From Clostridia bacterium (GTDB lineage: Bacteria > Bacillota > Clostridia > Oscillospirales > Acutalibacteraceae): 9,250 nucleotides of DNA. Shown here one piece after another: positions 1 to 7,179 of this stretch. The DNA lies in contig CAAEBW010000200.1 in assembly GCA_900754145.1 (NCBI GenBank), forward strand, positions 1 through 9,250. Reading direction: 5' to 3'. A program made the translations under genes and the position numbers. The notes under the pieces were generated by a model. That model did no database searches. It was not told the DNA's origin and was given only the letters and a program-made list of their open reading frames with translations. Numbering within the stretch: the first letter of the stretch is position 1; each line of letters opens with the position of its first letter.

Positions 1-954
1 AACGCGGTCGAGGAGGGGCTTGCGAACGCCGTTTTTGAAAAAATCGCCTCTGTCCCCGAAATAAAGGTGGTTTTCTCGGCGGGCAATCACGACCCGCTTT
101 CGGCACAGTCGCCCTTTAAAAACCGACGGCTTCCGCAAAATCTCTATGTTTTGGGAGCAAAGGACGATTGCGTTGTTTTTGACGATTTAAAAACAAGGGT
201 CTACGGCAGGTCGTTTGAGGACGTTTATTTAAAGGGCGAGGAGCGCTTTTCGATTACACCGCCCGAGGACGGATATGTTAAACTTATGGTACTTCACGGG
301 GAATTAAGAAGCGACCTTAATTCCAACTATAATTCGGTAACCGCGGGCTTTATCAGGCAGAGCGGTATGGACTATATCGCCCTCGGTCATATTCATAAGC
401 GAACCGAGCCGCAGAAAATAGGCGATACCTATTACGCCTACTGCGGCTGTCCCGAGGGGCAGGGCTTTGACGAAACCGACGAAAAGGGCGTGTATATAGG
501 CGAAATAGGCAGGGGGCTTTGTGAATTAAGCTTTGTGCCTATGTCGAAACGCCGCCATATATGTGAAAAAATCGACATTACGGGTTTAAGCTCCTCCGCC
601 GAAATAAGCGCGGCGGTTGTAGCCTTATTGCGTGAAAAATACGGTGACGGGTTTTGCGAAAATCTTTATAAAATTGAGCTTACGGGCAGTATTAAAGAGG
701 ACTTTAATTTGAATTTGACCGAGATTTTAAGCAGGGTATCGGAAAAGGTTTATTTTGCTAAAATAAAGGATAAAACCGAGCTTTTAATTGATACCGAAAG
801 GCTGGCAACCGAAATTTCGCTAAAAGGACTTTTTGTTAAAAATATGCTTGAAAAAATCAACAACGCTCCAAAAGAGGAGCGCGAGGGACTTGAAAACGCC
901 CTTAAATTAGGACTTAGAGCGTTCGGCGCGGAGGTGGCGTACAATGAGGATTAA
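1..954 (+). CDS. SbcD/YhaO-like metallophosphoesterase (DNA exonuclease subunit), 5' end missing
   Basis: The frame is open from the first base, giving 317 residues; the true start lies upstream of the window. A GTG at 67 could be called as a start, but it sits just before the GNHD metal-binding motif (fragment residues 28-31), and the family needs an earlier DxH motif, so this is a truncated view rather than a short gene. Further calcineurin-type metallophosphoesterase signatures are HGE (99-101) and GHIH (129-132), which supply metal ligands. The rest is a C-terminal region of the kind that caps SbcD-like nucleases. In this family the protein is a manganese-dependent nuclease working with an SMC-like ATPase on DNA ends. 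The downstream gene is exactly such an ATPase and overlaps it by 11 bp, so the two are almost certainly co-translated. It most resembles the Bacillus YhaO type; the exact substrate is unknown. Confidence 0.88.
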   Translation, partial: NAVEEGLANAVFEKIASVPEIKVVFSAGNHDPLSAQSPFKNRRLPQNLYVLGAKDDCVVFDDLKTRVYGRSFEDVYLKGEERFSITPPEDGYVKLMVLHGELRSDLNSNYNSVTAGFIRQSGMDYIALGHIHKRTEPQKIGDTYYAYCGCPEGQGFDETDEKGVYIGEIGRGLCELSFVPMSKRRHICEKIDITGLSSSAEISAAVVALLREKYGDGFCENLYKIELTGSIKEDFNLNLTEILSRVSEKVYFAKIKDKTELLIDTERLATEISLKGLFVKNMLEKINNAPKEEREGLENALKLGLRAFGAEVAYNED

Positions 955-3304
955 AAGGGTTAATATCGCCGCTTTCGGAGGGCTTAAAAACAAGATTATA
1001 GATTTCAGCGACGGCTTTAACGTGATTTACGGCGACAACGAAAACGGCAAGACCACGGTTATGAGCTTTATTAAAATGATGTTTTACGGCAGCGGCCGCG
1101 GCTCGGCGCAAATATCGAAAAATCCGCGCAAAAAATATATGCCGTGGGACGGCTCGGCTATGGCGGGGAGCATCGATTTTGAACTGGACGGCAAAAACTA
1201 CCGCCTTGAAAGGGAGTTCAGAAGCTCCGATTCTACCGATAAGGTCGCCCTCTGCGACCTTGATTTGGGCACAAGGGAGTCTGTACCGCCCGATACAGGT
1301 GTAAGGCTTTTGGGGCTCAGCGCCGCCGCCTTTGAGCGGAGTGTCTTTATCGGTCAGACGGGCTTTCCCGAAAAGGACGCGGCGGCGGAGGGGGAGATTA
1401 ACTCCAAGCTTTCCAATATCGTCACAACAGGGGACGAGACGGTATCCTTTAATACCGTAAGCGCGCGTCTTGAAAAGGCAAAGACTGCCCTTATGTCCAA
1501 AAGCGGCAGGGCGGGTGAGTACGATAAAAATATAAAGCGGATTGAGGAGCTTAACAAAAAAGCGGAGGACTCTCAAAAAATACGCGCCGATTACGCCGAA
1601 TTTTGTGAGCGCGCAGGGGAATATAAGGCGGATATTGCGCGCGACCTGAAAAAAGCCGCCGGGCTGAAAGAAAAAATCAACAGCGAGCAGGATATAAGAA
1701 ACGCCGAGAAGCTTCGCGAAATGCTTAAAACCAAGGAGGAGCTTGACGCGCTCAACCGTGGCTTACGGCTTGAGGGCGGCGGTCTTGCCGATGACGCTTA
1801 TGTAAAAATGTTGGGTCTCAGCCTTAATATGACCGAGGCGGCGGATAAAAGTCTTAAGGATAAAACCGCCGAGGCGGCAAGACTTCGCGAGAGCCTTGAA
1901 TATGCGGCAAATTCCGACGGCGAATCGGCACGGCAAAGGGCAGAGGAGGTCTTAAAGGAAAAAAATGAGCTTGAAAGAAAAAGCGATCGGATAAAAGCCG
2001 AAATTTCAAAAAAGGAAGATGAAATAACGGGACTTGCCGCTAAAGAAAGCGAGATATTGAAAAGCCGAAAGGGCGTAAAAATACCGCTTATTGCTGTCGG
2101 AGGAGCGTTTTTGCTTGTCTCGGTACTGTTATTTGCAGTACTTAATACGGCGGTTTTTGCCGCAGCAAGCGCGGCGGCGGGCGTTGTTCTTATTTCATTA
2201 GGCTTTATTCTGCGCCCTGCGGATAAAGAAAAAATAGATAAATTCTATTCCGATTTAAGTGCGTTAAAGGCTGAAAACGAGAATCTGAAGCGGGAGCGGG
2301 AGGAGATATTCCAAAAAATAACACTTCTCTCTGCAAGGCTTGAGGCGATAAACACGGCGGTAAGTGCGGGAGCATCGGTACTTGAAAAGCAAAGGGAGCT
2401 TTTGCGCGAATGCGAGGAGCAGGTGGCTTTGCTTAAAGCTGATTTTGATACAAAGCGGGATTCCCTTTTTAAGCTTTTCGCGCGGTACAAAAAAGCAGAA
2501 AGCACCGAGCAGATTAAAAACGGGCTTGAAGCGCTTAGCCAGAACGCCGCAAGGCAAAAGGAAATTAAGCAAAGGCTTAATTATATCGTCCGCGATGTCG
2601 GCAATATTTCGTATGAGGAGGCGCGGGAAAAGCTTGAAAATCTGCCTAAAGAACGGCAAGAGGATATAGATTTTGACGCCCTGAAGCGGGAATATGACGG
2701 TATTACCGCCCTGATTTCACAGAAGAGGGAAAGGCTTGCCGCCGCTGAATCCTCGGCAATTTCCCGACTTGAAGCGGCGGAAAACCCTGATGAGCTTAAA
2801 AGAGAGCTTGATGAATTAAAGCGAAAAACCGCGGGGCAGGCTCGGTTTGTAAAGGCGGCGGATATTGCTTTAGAGGTCCTAAAGGACAGCTTTGCCGAGC
2901 TTCGCCGCGGCTACGGCTCCGCCTTAGAGCAAAAGGCGGGCGAAATCTTTAAGGGGCTTACGGGCGGCAGATACGAGGGTATGCAGATTTCAAAGTCCTT
3001 TGATATAAGCGTGGAAAAATCGGGCGTTTTCGGCGGAAAAGAATCGGCATACTTAAGCGCGGGGACATATGATCAGGCGTATTTGAGCCTCAGACTTGCC
3101 CTTTCCTCCCTTATGTTTGAAAACGCCGAGAATTTGCCTGTATTGCTTGACGATGTGCTGACCCGGTATGACGATAAAAGAGCTCAAACGGCGCTTGAAT
3201 TCCTTAAGGAATATTCCGATAACGGGCAGATAATAATGTTTACCTGCCACCGCTCGCTCTGTTCATCGGCGGAAAAATCGGGAGCGGAGTGTATATCCTT
3301 TTAA
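944..3304 (+). CDS. YhaN-type SMC/Rad50-like ATPase with central membrane hairpin
   Basis: A 786-residue ABC-type ATPase of the SbcC/RecF-like group. The N-terminal half-domain has a Walker A motif, GDNENGKT (30-37). Long charged coiled coils follow at about 190-375 and 425-660. The C-terminal half has the LSAGT signature (704-708), a Walker B with LLDD (734-737), and a switch histidine in TCHR (767-770). Between the coils, where SbcC/Rad50 carries a CxxC zinc hook, there are two hydrophobic stretches (about 380-401 and 404-423) separated by only about two residues, which predicts a membrane hairpin. No CxxC hook is visible. The ATG at 944 is preceded by GGAGGT at 930-935. The gene overlaps the nuclease gene by 11 bp, so the two products probably form one DNA-end-processing complex held at the membrane. 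Bacillus YhaN is the nearest relative I can name. Confidence 0.88.
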   Translation: MRIKRVNIAAFGGLKNKIIDFSDGFNVIYGDNENGKTTVMSFIKMMFYGSGRGSAQISKNPRKKYMPWDGSAMAGSIDFELDGKNYRLEREFRSSDSTDKVALCDLDLGTRESVPPDTGVRLLGLSAAAFERSVFIGQTGFPEKDAAAEGEINSKLSNIVTTGDETVSFNTVSARLEKAKTALMSKSGRAGEYDKNIKRIEELNKKAEDSQKIRADYAEFCERAGEYKADIARDLKKAAGLKEKINSEQDIRNAEKLREMLKTKEELDALNRGLRLEGGGLADDAYVKMLGLSLNMTEAADKSLKDKTAEAARLRESLEYAANSDGESARQRAEEVLKEKNELERKSDRIKAEISKKEDEITGLAAKESEILKSRKGVKIPLIAVGGAFLLVSVLLFAVLNTAVFAAASAAAGVVLISLGFILRPADKEKIDKFYSDLSALKAENENLKREREEIFQKITLLSARLEAINTAVSAGASVLEKQRELLRECEEQVALLKADFDTKRDSLFKLFARYKKAESTEQIKNGLEALSQNAARQKEIKQRLNYIVRDVGNISYEEAREKLENLPKERQEDIDFDALKREYDGITALISQKRERLAAAESSAISRLEAAENPDELKRELDELKRKTAGQARFVKAADIALEVLKDSFAELRRGYGSALEQKAGEIFKGLTGGRYEGMQISKSFDISVEKSGVFGGKESAYLSAGTYDQAYLSLRLALSSLMFENAENLPVLLDDVLTRYDDKRAQTALEFLKEYSDNGQIIMFTCHRSLCSSAEKSGAECISF

Positions 3305-3335
3305 TGCATTTTATGAGGTATTTTGCAAATAACTC

Positions 3336-3364
3336 TTTTATTTCGCCGCCAAAGATGTTATAAT
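3336..3364 (+). promoter_or_regulatory. Candidate extended -10 promoter for the prmA operon
   Basis: TATAAT at 3359-3364 is preceded by TGT (3356-3358), which makes a TGnTATAAT extended -10. The best-spaced -35 is a poor TTTTAT at 3336-3341, 17 bp upstream; extended -10 promoters tolerate weak -35 boxes. It lies in the 89-bp gap after the ATPase gene and would give a leader of roughly 20-25 nt before the prmA start. No intrinsic terminator is visible in the gap, so read-through from the upstream operon is also possible. Confidence 0.55.
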
Positions 3365-3393
3365 ATATAAATACTGATTTTCGGAGTGAATGT

Positions 3394-4326
3394 ATGAACT
3401 GGACTGAAATTACGGTTGCCGTAGCTAATAAGGACACCGACGCCGCGGCGGCTATAGCCAATATGACCGTACCCTACGGAATTTATATTGAGGATTATTC
3501 CGACCTTGAAAAGGGCGCTGAGGAAATCGCACACATTGATTTGATTGACGGGGAGCTGCTCGCAAAGGACAGGGAGACCTCGATAATTCACATATACATT
3601 TCGGAGTGCGACAACGCCGCCGAGGCGCTGGAATTTTTAAAGGAGCGGCTTACCGCCGCGGGCATAGCTTATAAAGCGGATACATTAGGCGTTAATGATT
3701 CCGACTGGAACGAGAACTGGAAAAAGTATTTCCACGCGACCGAAATCGGCGAAAGGCTGGCTATTGTGCCGAGCTGGGAAAAATATGAGAATAAGGATAA
3801 CCGTACGATTTTGCAGATCGACCCGGGCGCGGCGTTCGGCACGGGAACCCACGCGACCACCTCGCTTTGCCTTGATATGCTGCAAAATTATGTCGACTCC
3901 GGCACCGAAATGCTCGACATCGGCTGCGGGAGCGGAATTTTGGCGGTCGCATCGGTGCTGTTGGGGGCGAAAAATGCCGTCGGGGTGGATATCGACGCCC
4001 AGTCGGTAAAGACCGCTCGCGAAAACGCCGGTATTAACGGCGTTACCGATAAAACCGAATTTATCGTCGGCGACCTTGCCGAAAGGGTAACGGGGAAGTA
4101 TTCGGTTGTATGCGCTAATATCGTGGCGGACGTGGTTATAAGACTGCTTGAAAGCGTTAAAAATTATATGCAAACGGACGCTGTGCTTATAGTTTCGGGC
4201 ATAATTGATTTAAGGGAAAAGGACGTCCTTCGCGCCGCCGAAGGGTATGGCTTTGCCGTTGCCGAAAAACGGTACAGGGACAACTGGTGCGCCTTTGCGC
4301 TGAAACAGGAGGAGAACAATGCTTGA
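3394..4326 (+). CDS. prmA: Ribosomal protein L11 methyltransferase
   Basis: The 310-residue product matches PrmA, a cytoplasmic S-adenosylmethionine-dependent enzyme that methylates amino groups on ribosomal protein L11. The N-terminal third is the L11-binding region. It is followed by a PrmA-typical stretch with WNENWKKYF (105-113), by DPGAAFGTGTH (143-153), by the class I methyltransferase motif LDIGCGSGI (174-182) and the acidic loop GVDID (197-201), and by the substrate-proximal ANIVAD (241-246). The last motif separates it from PrmC, which has NPPY and methylates release factors. The length is normal for the family. The ATG at 3394 has GGAG at 3383-3386, 7 nt upstream. It is the first gene of a four-gene overlapping operon. 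Its TGA stop overlaps the start of prfB by 8 bp, and it is the only one of the eight genes here that ends in TGA. Confidence 0.95.
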   Translation: MNWTEITVAVANKDTDAAAAIANMTVPYGIYIEDYSDLEKGAEEIAHIDLIDGELLAKDRETSIIHIYISECDNAAEALEFLKERLTAAGIAYKADTLGVNDSDWNENWKKYFHATEIGERLAIVPSWEKYENKDNRTILQIDPGAAFGTGTHATTSLCLDMLQNYVDSGTEMLDIGCGSGILAVASVLLGAKNAVGVDIDAQSVKTARENAGINGVTDKTEFIVGDLAERVTGKYSVVCANIVADVVIRLLESVKNYMQTDAVLIVSGIIDLREKDVLRAAEGYGFAVAEKRYRDNWCAFALKQEENNA

Positions 4327-5443
4327 ATTTGAGCAGCTAAAGCTGAGGCTCCAAGGGAACGAAACGGAGCTTCGCGACCTTAAGGACGCGATAGGCTACG
4401 AAAGACTTAAAAAAGAAATCGACGAATTAGAGCTTAAAGCCGCCGCCCCGGGCTTCTGGGATGACACCGAAAATTCGCAGAAGATTCTGCAAAAAACAGG
4501 CAAGCTTAAAAATACCGTTGAGTCATATGATAAGCTCTGCTCGACCTATGAAGATTTGACTTTGTTAATCGAAATGGGGGACGAGGAGGGGGATTTATCC
4601 CTTGTGGAGGAAATCACCGCCTCGCTTGACGAGTTTGAAAGCGGGCTTGCCTCACAAAGACTCGCTACCTTGCTTACGGGCGAATACGACAACAACAACG
4701 CCATTTTAACCTTTCACGCCGGCGCGGGCGGTACCGAGGCTATGGACTGGGTTTCAATGCTTGTGCGAATGTATACCCGCTGGAGTGAGCGGCACGGCTT
4801 TAAGGTGCAGCTGCTTGACTTCCTTGACGGGGACGAGGCGGGGCTTAAAAGCGCTGTAATGCTTATCGAGGGGGATAATGCCTACGGTTATTTAAAGAGC
4901 GAATCGGGAGTTCACCGACTTGTGCGCGTTTCCCCGTTCGACGCATCGGGCAGAAGACATACCTCCTTTGCGTCATTAGAGGTTATGCCCGAAATCAGCG
5001 ACGATAACGACATTGAAATCCGCGAGGAGGACATTAAAATGGACGTTTTCCGCTCCTCGGGCGCGGGCGGTCAGCACATTAACAAGACCTCGTCTGCGGT
5101 GCGCCTTACCCATATTCCGACAGGGATTGTGGTCGCCTGTCAGAATGAGCGCAGTCAGTTCCAAAACCGCGAGCAGGCGATGAAGATGTTAAAATCAAAG
5201 CTGCTTGAAATTAAGGAACGGGAGCATCTTGAAAAAATCGAGGATATAAAGGGTGTTCAAAAGGAAATCGCTTGGGGCTCGCAGATACGCTCCTATGTAT
5301 TTATGCCCTACACCATGGCAAAGGACCACCGTACGGGCTTTGAATCGGGCAATATAAACGCGGTTATGGACGGCGATTTAGACGGATTTATAAACGCTTA
5401 TTTAAAGGCGTCTTCAAAAGGAGAATTACAGAATGTTCAGTAA
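4319..5443 (+). CDS. prfB: Peptide chain release factor 2 (RF2), no programmed frameshift
   Basis: A 374-residue RF2, which decodes UGA and UAA stop codons and triggers release of the nascent peptide. Domain order is standard: a helical N-terminal domain with the RF2-typical PGFWDD (44-49), the stop-codon-reading domain with the RF2 tripeptide SPF (205-207; RF1 would have PxT), and the catalytic GGQ (250-252) in SGAGGQHINKT. Many bacterial prfB genes contain an in-frame UGA near codon 26 that requires a +1 frameshift and gives autoregulation. Here the reading frame is continuous from the ATG at 4319 and no such site exists. An AGGAGG at 4307-4312 sits 6 nt before the ATG, inside the end of prmA, so translation is probably coupled to prmA. 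The 3' end overlaps the next gene by 11 bp. Confidence 0.96.
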   Translation: MLEFEQLKLRLQGNETELRDLKDAIGYERLKKEIDELELKAAAPGFWDDTENSQKILQKTGKLKNTVESYDKLCSTYEDLTLLIEMGDEEGDLSLVEEITASLDEFESGLASQRLATLLTGEYDNNNAILTFHAGAGGTEAMDWVSMLVRMYTRWSERHGFKVQLLDFLDGDEAGLKSAVMLIEGDNAYGYLKSESGVHRLVRVSPFDASGRRHTSFASLEVMPEISDDNDIEIREEDIKMDVFRSSGAGGQHINKTSSAVRLTHIPTGIVVACQNERSQFQNREQAMKMLKSKLLEIKEREHLEKIEDIKGVQKEIAWGSQIRSYVFMPYTMAKDHRTGFESGNINAVMDGDLDGFINAYLKASSKGELQNVQ

Positions 5444-6458
5444 AAATATGAAAAAAATCATCAGCGCAATGCTCGCCGTATTGATATTGGCAATGCTTGC
5501 GGGCTGCGGGAAGAATGACGCAAGAATACTGTATAACGAAAAGCTTTCAAATTATATTGAGCTCGGCGATTATAAGAATATTTCCGTTGATACAAAATCG
5601 GACACCTTTAAGGAGTTTTACGACGATATAATTTCCTCGGATATTTATAACAATGATTTGTATGTTCATAAGACCGAGGGCGAGGTTGCAGAGGGCGACA
5701 CCGCAAATATCGACTATGAGGGCAAAAAGGACGGCGTGGCGTTTGACGGCGGCACGGCGAAGGGCTATGATTTGACCATCGGCTCCGGTTCTTTTATAGA
5801 CGGCTTTGAGGAAGGGCTTATCGGCAAAAAAATCGGCGATACGGTTGACCTTAACTTAACCTTCCCCGAGGATTATCAGAGTACCGAGCTTGCGGGCAAG
5901 GCGGTTGTATTTACCGTTAAGATAAACTATGTCAAGACCGACGAGGAAAGAAAGCCCGAGGACTATTATAAGGAGCTTGATTTTAACTCACTTGACGATT
6001 ATACCGCCGATGTTACCGAACGCGCGGTAAAAAATTATTTGCTTGATGCCGTAAAGGCAAATTCCGAAATTAAGGATTATCCGACAAAGGATACCGAGAC
6101 GATATACTCCGCTTACAAAAATATGTATGAAACAAATGTTAAAAACTACTACGGCATCGACCTTGCAACATATTTAAGCTACAACAATCAGACCGAGGAC
6201 GATTTCAAATCAAGCATTACAGATGAACAGATAAAGCCCTTAATGGAGGAGCAGATGGTGCTTTACGCAGTGCTTGATAAGGAGAAGCTCGATCTTACCG
6301 ACGAGGAGATACAGGCTCAGCTTGACGAAGTTGTAAAAAGCTATGACGGAGTTGCCGCCGATACACTTAAGGAATATTACGGTGATTTTTATTTTGAGTA
6401 CCTTGCGGTAAACGAAATGGCGCTTGATTTTCTTTATAAAAACGCGGATATTTCCTAA
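5433..6458 (+). CDS. Trigger-factor-like FKBP-type peptidyl-prolyl isomerase lipoprotein
   Basis: A 341-residue predicted lipoprotein. The N-terminus has basic residues, a hydrophobic core and a lipobox LAGC with the acylated cysteine at residue 25, so the mature protein should sit on the outer face of the membrane. An FKBP domain lies at about 85-168, with typical elements IDYEG (93-97), FDGG (104-107), GFEEGLIG (124-131) and FPEDY (144-148). Sequences on both sides are helical and acidic and resemble trigger factor, but there is no N-terminal ribosome-binding region. Expected role: prolyl isomerase/chaperone for exported proteins, comparable in position to PrsA but of a different fold family. 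The ATG at 5433 has AAAAGGAG (5416-5423) 9 nt upstream inside prfB; an in-frame ATG at 5448 is possible but has a worse site. Client proteins are unknown. Confidence 0.9.
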   Translation: MFSKNMKKIISAMLAVLILAMLAGCGKNDARILYNEKLSNYIELGDYKNISVDTKSDTFKEFYDDIISSDIYNNDLYVHKTEGEVAEGDTANIDYEGKKDGVAFDGGTAKGYDLTIGSGSFIDGFEEGLIGKKIGDTVDLNLTFPEDYQSTELAGKAVVFTVKINYVKTDEERKPEDYYKELDFNSLDDYTADVTERAVKNYLLDAVKANSEIKDYPTKDTETIYSAYKNMYETNVKNYYGIDLATYLSYNNQTEDDFKSSITDEQIKPLMEEQMVLYAVLDKEKLDLTDEEIQAQLDEVVKSYDGVAADTLKEYYGDFYFEYLAVNEMALDFLYKNADIS

Positions 6459-7051
6459 TGATTATCAGAAAAATCAATATCGGCGGTATATCGGAGAAGG
6501 AGTATTCCGAAATTGCGGAATTTTTCCCCGAGACCGCCGAAGAGATTAAAAACTACCGCCCCGACGACAAAAAGCGAACTCTTGCGGGGCGGTTTTTGCT
6601 TAAAAAAATGATAAAAGAGCTTTACGGCAGGGAGAACTTTGTGCTCTGCTTCAATCAAAACGGAAAGCCCGACCTTGATTTTTGCTTCTTTAACATATCT
6701 CATTCGGGCGATTTTGCGGTCTGTGCGGTCTCCGATTTTCCCGTCGGGGTGGATATAGAGCGCAAGGGAGGCTTTAAGGTTCGGGAAAGGTATATGCTTT
6801 TTTCCCCGAGGGAGAGCGAATACGTAAATAAGTTTGATTCCGAAAACCGTTTTTACACCCTTTGGACAAGAAAGGAAGCCTATATAAAGGCAAAGGGAGG
6901 TATAATCGCCGACGCGGCGGGAGCAGAGCTTGTAACGCCTGATTTAAAGCTTAAAGATATATATGACGGCTTTAGCTTTACAACCGAAATTACGGACGGA
7001 TATATACTGTCGGCGGCGGAATATAAACAGCCCCGATACAAGCCTCAATAA
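6458..7051 (+). CDS. 4'-phosphopantetheinyl transferase (Sfp-type)
   Basis: A 197-residue enzyme that moves phosphopantetheine from coenzyme A onto a serine of carrier proteins. Recognisable elements are the RTLAGRFLLKK region (40-50), NISHSGDFA (79-87) with the conserved histidine at 82, the magnesium-binding GVDIE (97-101; D99 and E101), and WTRKEAYIKAKG (136-147). It is slightly shorter than Bacillus Sfp but all core motifs are present. The ATG overlaps the preceding TAA by one base and no clear ribosome binding site precedes it, so expression probably depends on translational coupling to the lipoprotein gene. No polyketide or nonribosomal peptide gene is in the window, so the partner may be the fatty-acid acyl carrier protein (an AcpS-like role) or a cluster elsewhere. 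This is the last gene of the prmA operon. Confidence 0.92.
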   Translation: MIIRKINIGGISEKEYSEIAEFFPETAEEIKNYRPDDKKRTLAGRFLLKKMIKELYGRENFVLCFNQNGKPDLDFCFFNISHSGDFAVCAVSDFPVGVDIERKGGFKVRERYMLFSPRESEYVNKFDSENRFYTLWTRKEAYIKAKGGIIADAAGAELVTPDLKLKDIYDGFSFTTEITDGYILSAAEYKQPRYKPQ

Positions 7052-7064
7052 CTCAGGGTCTGAA

Positions 7065-7080
7065 TAGGAGAACGGATAAA
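7065..7080 (+). repeat. Possible decayed half-copy of the TAGGG hairpin repeat
   Basis: TAGGAGAACGGATAAA resembles the left half expected for the hairpin at 9023-9042: it shares the 11-base string GAACGGATAAA with 9024-9034 and has a TAGG head with one extra base. No matching right arm follows. It lies in the gap between the phosphopantetheinyl transferase gene and the next promoter. A chance match cannot be excluded. Confidence 0.3.
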
Positions 7081-7094
7081 AATAAAAGCCGTAC

Positions 7095-7123
7095 TTGAAA
7101 ACTGCCGCAAAATGCAATATAAT
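7095..7123 (+). promoter_or_regulatory. Near-consensus sigma-A promoter for the SEDS gene operon
   Basis: TTGAAA (7095-7100) and TATAAT (7118-7123) are separated by 17 bp, so the -10 is perfect and the -35 differs from TTGACA at one base. Expected transcription start is near 7130, giving a leader of about 50 nt before the TTG start at 7180. This separates the SEDS and kinase-like genes from the prmA operon; no terminator is obvious upstream of it. Confidence 0.8.
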
Positions 7124-7127
7124 AGTG

Positions 7128-7163
7128 ATAGAAAAAGCTTTAATAATTGTAAATTTTTTCTAT
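7128..7163 (+). other. AT-rich inverted repeat in the leader of the SEDS gene
   Basis: ATAGAAAAA (7128-7136) and TTTTTCTAT (7155-7163) are perfectly complementary over 9 bp with an 18-nt spacer, and end right before the AAAGGAG ribosome binding site at 7165. The stem is A/U-rich and weak, and if transcription starts at or after 7130 part of the left arm is missing from the RNA. It may be a DNA operator or nothing. Confidence 0.3.
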
Positions 7164-7164
7164 G

Positions 7165-7171
7165 AAAGGAG
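7165..7171 (+). promoter_or_regulatory. Ribosome binding site that decides the SEDS start
   Basis: AAAGGAG lies immediately after the ATG at 7162 and 8 nt before the in-frame TTG at 7180. Nothing like a ribosome binding site precedes the ATG (the bases before it are A/T only apart from one C). The spacing therefore favours TTG 7180 as the true start. Confidence 0.7.
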
Positions 7172-7179
7172 TGCGTCTG

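Noticed and set aside
67..954. GTG at 67 as the start of a complete metallophosphoesterase.
   Set aside because: The frame is open to base 1 and encodes family-like sequence before GNHD; the essential upstream metal-binding motif must lie outside the window.
914..1576. A 220-codon open frame on the minus strand.
   Set aside because: It lies opposite the start of the ATPase gene, whose motifs are clear; its translation shows no domain and reflects codon bias of the sense gene.
3305..3393. Terminator after the ATPase gene.
   Set aside because: The gap is AT-rich but has no G/C-rich stem followed by a T-run.
3685..4173. A 162-codon open frame on the minus strand.
   Set aside because: It is opposite the catalytic core of prmA and has no recognisable features or ribosome binding site.
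3394..4326. PrmC (release factor glutamine methyltransferase), suggested by adjacency to prfB.
   Set aside because: The protein has the PrmA-type WNENW, FGTGTH and ANIVAD motifs and lacks the NPPY motif of PrmC.
4319..4345. A shifted prfB frameshift site formed by the Shine-Dalgarno-like AGGAGG and the nearby TGA.
   Set aside because: That TGA is in the prmA frame, the RF2 frame is already continuous from ATG 4319, and no CTT-TGA-C slippery sequence is present.
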